NCBI GenBank assembly: GCA_020850025.1
Contig: JADZFI010000026.1
Span: 1 to 8,940 of the forward strand
Source: Saprospiraceae bacterium
Lineage (GTDB): Bacteria; Bacteroidota; Bacteroidia; Chitinophagales; Saprospiraceae
Reading direction: 5' to 3'
Length of the DNA stretch: 8,940 nucleotides
Shown here: one piece after another, positions 5,590-8,940 of the stretch
Numbering within the stretch: the stretch's first letter is position 1
How the letters are laid out: each line of letters starts with the position of its first letter
Position numbers and translations under genes: made by a program
Notes under the pieces: generated by a model
Seen by the model: only the letters and a program-made list of their open reading frames with translations
The model's database searches: none
What the model was told of the DNA's origin: nothing

Positions 5590-7977
5590 TCATCGGGCAT
5601 ACGCCGCCAGCCATTTGCATTCCTTTACCACTGTTTCGAAATATCGGGTCTTGGAATGGCGCGTAATGAGCAGGTTGTAGTAGGCCATATATTCCGGCGG
5701 CAACAGTGGAATACTTGAATTTCCGGGCCGATAGGTACAATCCGGATGGCAAAACCACTGCTTTTGGCGAACCCTTGCTGCCATAAAGGCCGCTCTTGCT
5801 TTCATTTCCTGGGTTCGGGCAGCCAGGTATGCCTTTTCATAATACTCCAGGGCCAGATCAAGGTCCAGGTTTTCGCGGTTGCCGTCGGGGGCGCCTTCCA
5901 GGGGGAACACCGGGCCTTGCGATAACCGGGTCTGATTGGCGCCGTCGCGGTGAAAATCCCGCACCTCCCATTCATAGCCGAAAAAGGAGGTGTTGTACCA
6001 AAAATCGCCCAAACGCAGCCATATTTTGGCCTCATTGGTGTCCTGCAGCGCATGCGCCGCCTTGGCCTCCTGCTCAAATGCAATGAGTTGCTCGGTTATC
6101 TCCAGTCGGTTCAACGCTGTCTCCCGGGGCGGTTCCCGATTGATCTTCTCGCCAAAACGGTTGGCAAAGGGTACAAACTGGGTCATGCGCGACTGCTCAA
6201 TCGGATTGATCTGCCGGAATATGGCCGCTGCCGCCTCCGGCTCTCCCCTGCTCAGAAAATAAACACCTTTGGTTTCCAGGATGTACGCCTTGATCTGCTC
6301 CGGATTGGTGTCGATCATCATCGTACGCTCCAGCAAAATGGGGTCGAAGCTGTTGGCCGACCGGAGCAAATCCTCCAGCACATCCAGACGCGGGTTAAAG
6401 CGCATGGTATGGGGCGGATAGGCGGCCAGCATGGCTTTGCCGGGGTGGTTGTTCTGGGCATATCCGGCCGACAACCATTCCTGCAAAAACGGCTCGAAAT
6501 AGGGATTCTGGTCAAAAGCATCCAGGCTTCTGACTTTATACGACAGCCGGTCTACGGTATCTGAAGCCGTGGTGTCCAGGTTCATGATGGACAGCAGGCA
6601 GCGCCAGATTTCCAGTTGCTGGAAGATGTTGTTGTCCTGCTTATTGTTTTCCAGTTCCGTTTCCTGTCTGTCCCAGGTTTTGGCAGCGGCATAGCGGTCG
6701 TTGGCCAGCAATTCCAGATACCCGTCCACCGCACGCCAGACTTTTGGGTTAGCCACTTTGGCCTCCCGTATCACCCTGCGCACCAGCTTTTGCAAATCGA
6801 GCAGGTGTTTGGTTACGGCCTCCCGTTTGATTTTGGCAAGCGCCCTGCCATTCTTATGGTCAGTGACGTTGGTGCGTAGCAGCACCTTCTCCAGTTCCTG
6901 TACATCGCTCACCAGGAGCAGTTCCAGTTGCGGATTCGAGGGATCCATTTCATAGATGGCCTCCATATCTGCTGCTGCCCATGTGTGGGAACCGCCGGCA
7001 CGCATGATGTACAAGGTACTCCGCTCCTCATTGCTGTGGCAAAGTTTAAGTGTTTCCTGCCAGTCCTTGTCGTTCCGAATTTTAAAGCTCCGAAATGCCT
7101 GCGTGCGTTTGGAAGGGCAATGCCGGAAGATGATGGAATACCGGTAGGCAGCTTCCGGGTATTTGCCCAGTTTTTGCATGGCGCCCGCCAGGTGACCCAG
7201 CGCCCAGTAGAAGATTTCACTGCGCTTTTTGCGATCTACCTTGGGCATGAGCTCGTCGTATAAATCAACGGTCATTTGATATTCGCCGGCATAATGTGCG
7301 AGTCGCACGATTTGGAACAAATACCTCAGCCTGACAAAGGCGGATTGCGTATCGTAAAACCGTTCCTTGCCCTCCCGGATCAGCTCCAGCATATCCGGCA
7401 CATGGCGCTGCGCGGGGCTCCACCCATCCCCCCGGGCCACCACATGTTCTTCGCAACGCTTGGCATAGGTGAGGTATCGGGTTACTTCCGAGCAACCGTT
7501 GTAGGCCACCACGTAGGCAAAATCGTTGTTCTCCAGCCGCGTAGGAAGCGGGGTTTTCCGGGTAGGATCAGAAGCTGCTTCGTGCAGTTGTGCCAGATCA
7601 AAGGCGTCGGAATCGTAGATCACTTCGGCTACTTCTTCCCAGCGGGCTTTGGAGCAAAAACGCTCGCTCCATTCCTCGCAGTTTTCCTTTTGCTGGATCA
7701 ATTCGGGGTTGTAATTGCGCTCGTAGTAATCGCCAAAGCGCAGAAAAAAAGGCGCATAGGCAGCACTGGCATCCACGAAATCCGCATCAAAAAAAGTGTA
7801 ACCGTAAAACGGCTGGGAATGAGGCACACAAGGAGCTGTTACCTGTGGAGGTGTTGGCGCAAACAACTCCAGCAACCAGGCGCCCGCCAGAAAGGTCCAG
7901 GTAACTTTGGAAAGTCCCGACATGGGCTTTTTCAGCGTAAAGGGTACGGAATCATTCAGTTTCGTACGGTTTTGCAT
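5590..7977 (-). CDS. Large helical-repeat (TPR-like) exported protein, function unknown
   Basis: I do not recognise a named family beyond a Bacteroidota-type conserved protein. The frame gives 795 residues from ATG at 7975-7977, overlapping the preceding gene by 22 bases. A second ATG at 7921-7923 (M19) would give 777 residues, put a hydrophobic segment (WTFLAGAWLLELF, 27-39) at a normal signal-peptide position and remove the overlap; I think it is the likelier true start. The segment is followed by a Pro-rich stretch and Cys50, whose preceding residues (TAP) do not fit a lipobox. The mature N-terminus is aromatic and acidic (YGYTFFDADFVD, FFLRFGDYYERN). The rest looks like helical repeats: AGEYQMTVDLYDEL (230-243), LGKYPEAAYRYSIIFRHCPS (270-289), LALEYYEKAYLAARTQ (708-723). 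No catalytic motif is evident. The neighbour suggests a shared envelope role. Confidence 0.88.
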   Translation of the reverse strand: MQNRTKLNDSVPFTLKKPMSGLSKVTWTFLAGAWLLELFAPTPPQVTAPCVPHSQPFYGYTFFDADFVDASAAYAPFFLRFGDYYERNYNPELIQQKENCEEWSERFCSKARWEEVAEVIYDSDAFDLAQLHEAASDPTRKTPLPTRLENNDFAYVVAYNGCSEVTRYLTYAKRCEEHVVARGDGWSPAQRHVPDMLELIREGKERFYDTQSAFVRLRYLFQIVRLAHYAGEYQMTVDLYDELMPKVDRKKRSEIFYWALGHLAGAMQKLGKYPEAAYRYSIIFRHCPSKRTQAFRSFKIRNDKDWQETLKLCHSNEERSTLYIMRAGGSHTWAAADMEAIYEMDPSNPQLELLLVSDVQELEKVLLRTNVTDHKNGRALAKIKREAVTKHLLDLQKLVRRVIREAKVANPKVWRAVDGYLELLANDRYAAAKTWDRQETELENNKQDNNIFQQLEIWRCLLSIMNLDTTASDTVDRLSYKVRSLDAFDQNPYFEPFLQEWLSAGYAQNNHPGKAMLAAYPPHTMRFNPRLDVLEDLLRSANSFDPILLERTMMIDTNPEQIKAYILETKGVYFLSRGEPEAAAAIFRQINPIEQSRMTQFVPFANRFGEKINREPPRETALNRLEITEQLIAFEQEAKAAHALQDTNEAKIWLRLGDFWYNTSFFGYEWEVRDFHRDGANQTRLSQGPVFPLEGAPDGNRENLDLDLALEYYEKAYLAARTQEMKARAAFMAARVRQKQWFCHPDCTYRPGNSSIPLLPPEYMAYYNLLITRHSKTRYFETVVKECKWLAAYAR

Positions 7978-8940
7978 ACCAAATCGAGCTGTTGTGCAGA
8001 AAAATGTTCCTCCGGAGCAATTCCCAGGTGAAAAAAGGCCAGGCGGGCATCATCGGCAAGATCCAGCCTGCGGGCGAGTTGCGCGGATTCCATCAGAAGC
8101 GACTGCGGTATCTCCGACACCCGCAGCCGGTCGCCGGGGCGAAGGTAATGGCCTCCGAGGAAAGTACCTTCCTGTACTTCCCAAAGCACCGAGGGGAATG
8201 GCTCCAGCCTGCCGTGTTTCCGGTATTTCCCGGCAGTGCGCATCTCAGCCAGGGGTAGGGGACCGGGGATAATTTTCCAGAGTTCTCCCTCCCGGAATAC
8301 CTGAGCCCAGGAAAAAAGCGGCAAAGCAAGATCCAGAGGCAAAGGATAATTTGATGGCGCCCCATCCAGATATTTTCGGGCATCTTCCGGATGGAAAATG
8401 CTGTTTCGGTCGGAATCTTCATCCACGTCGCCGGTATTGTAGAACATCAGCATGCCGCGATCAACCGGGGGCACACCGGTTTTTTTGGGGAATTTATACT
8501 GGTGCAAACGAATGGTGGCGCTCAAAGCAGTACCCTCCGGCAATTGTTTCCGCAACAGCGTTAAAAAATAAAAATACGCCTCCCGGGTAGAGCCGGTCCA
8601 ATCGCAATCCACCTGAAATTCTTTAAACGGAGCAAAGTCCCGCGCTGCAGTAGAAATTTTACCCGCTAACCATTGCATTTTTTCCCGGCTGATGCCTGTA
8701 AACACCTCGTTGGTAATGAAAATACAGGGGATCATTTGATGGCTACGCCAGGCAGCTGTATCCCTTAGCTCCAACCGTGCATAAGGCTCAATATTGCCGC
8801 TGGAAGCATTTTTTCCAATGTCTAATATTTTGACATACAGTGTTTTACAGGAAAAAGAATCCAGCAAGGCTAATGCTGCCGTATCCGGTTCGAATACCGT
8901 TTCCCAACAATAAAAAGCAGGTTCCAGTGGTTTAGGAACA
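7956..8940 (-). CDS. Conserved protein of unknown function, 5' end outside the window (partial)
   Basis: The frame is open through the window edge. An apparent TTG start at 8865-8867 is almost certainly internal, because the upstream codons continue as protein-like sequence (PKPLEPAFYCWETVFEPD and onward to the TTG). At least 327 residues are visible. Recognisable stretches, numbered from the TTG, are TLYVKILDIG (9-18), EFQVDCDWTGSTREAYFYFL (83-102), LSATIRLHQYK (115-125), RGMLMFYNTGD (138-148), and YPLPLDLALPLFSW (175-188). The order, strand with DCDW, then helix, then strand ATIRLHQ, then strand LMFYN, then strand ALPLFSW, looks like successive elements of a TIM barrel and reminds me of DUF3142-type or glycoside-hydrolase-like proteins; this is tentative. 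Homologues are probably secreted or lipoproteins, but the signal is not in view. It ends in TGA at 7956-7958, within the start region of the next gene. Confidence 0.8.
   Translation of the reverse strand, partial: VPKPLEPAFYCWETVFEPDTAALALLDSFSCKTLYVKILDIGKNASSGNIEPYARLELRDTAAWRSHQMIPCIFITNEVFTGISREKMQWLAGKISTAARDFAPFKEFQVDCDWTGSTREAYFYFLTLLRKQLPEGTALSATIRLHQYKFPKKTGVPPVDRGMLMFYNTGDVDEDSDRNSIFHPEDARKYLDGAPSNYPLPLDLALPLFSWAQVFREGELWKIIPGPLPLAEMRTAGKYRKHGRLEPFPSVLWEVQEGTFLGGHYLRPGDRLRVSEIPQSLLMESAQLARRLDLADDARLAFFHLGIAPEEHFSAQQLDLVCKTVRN

Overview
All six genes in this window lie on the minus strand, so transcription runs from high to low coordinates. The window suggests a chromosomal segment of a member of the Bacteroidota, most likely near the Saprospiria/Chitinophagia. 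The evidence is the style of the proteins (Sec signal peptides, an exported thioredoxin with a helical tail, a DnaX with a long Pro/Thr linker), starts with poor Shine-Dalgarno sequences, base composition near 50% GC by eye, and intergenic gaps filled with short-unit repeats. The taxonomic call is an inference from memory of such genomes; no rRNA or tRNA is present to test it.

In transcription order: (1) 7956-8940, a conserved protein of unknown function whose 5' end lies beyond the window. (2) 5590-7977, a 795-residue probably exported helical-repeat protein; its longest reading frame overlaps gene 1 by 22 bases. (3) A 222-base gap holding a large imperfect inverted repeat built from 9-base units. 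(4) 4198-5367, an exported thioredoxin-fold protein. (5) 2357-4144, dnaX, the gamma/tau subunit of the DNA polymerase III clamp loader. (6) 1586-2335, a family 2 glycosyltransferase, 21 bases after dnaX. (7) A 258-base gap holding two arrays of an 8-base unit in opposite orientation around a core of about 130 bases. (8) 41-1327, an exported protein of the family that Bacteroidota genomes often label 'asparagine synthetase B', although no asparagine synthetase domain is visible.

Genes 1 and 2 are probably cotranscribed and may act together at the cell envelope. Thioredoxin, dnaX and the glycosyltransferase are closely spaced (52 and 21 bases) and may form a second transcription unit. The two repeat-filled gaps separate these units.

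The most interesting point is inside dnaX. An uninterrupted run of nine A (coding strand) sits just after the clamp-loader domains and before the Pro-rich linker, and both alternative frames reach TGA within two to three codons. This is the expected design for making a short gamma protein beside full-length tau by slippage, as known for Escherichia coli and Thermus thermophilus. No mobile-element genes, CRISPR array, RNA gene or defence system was seen.
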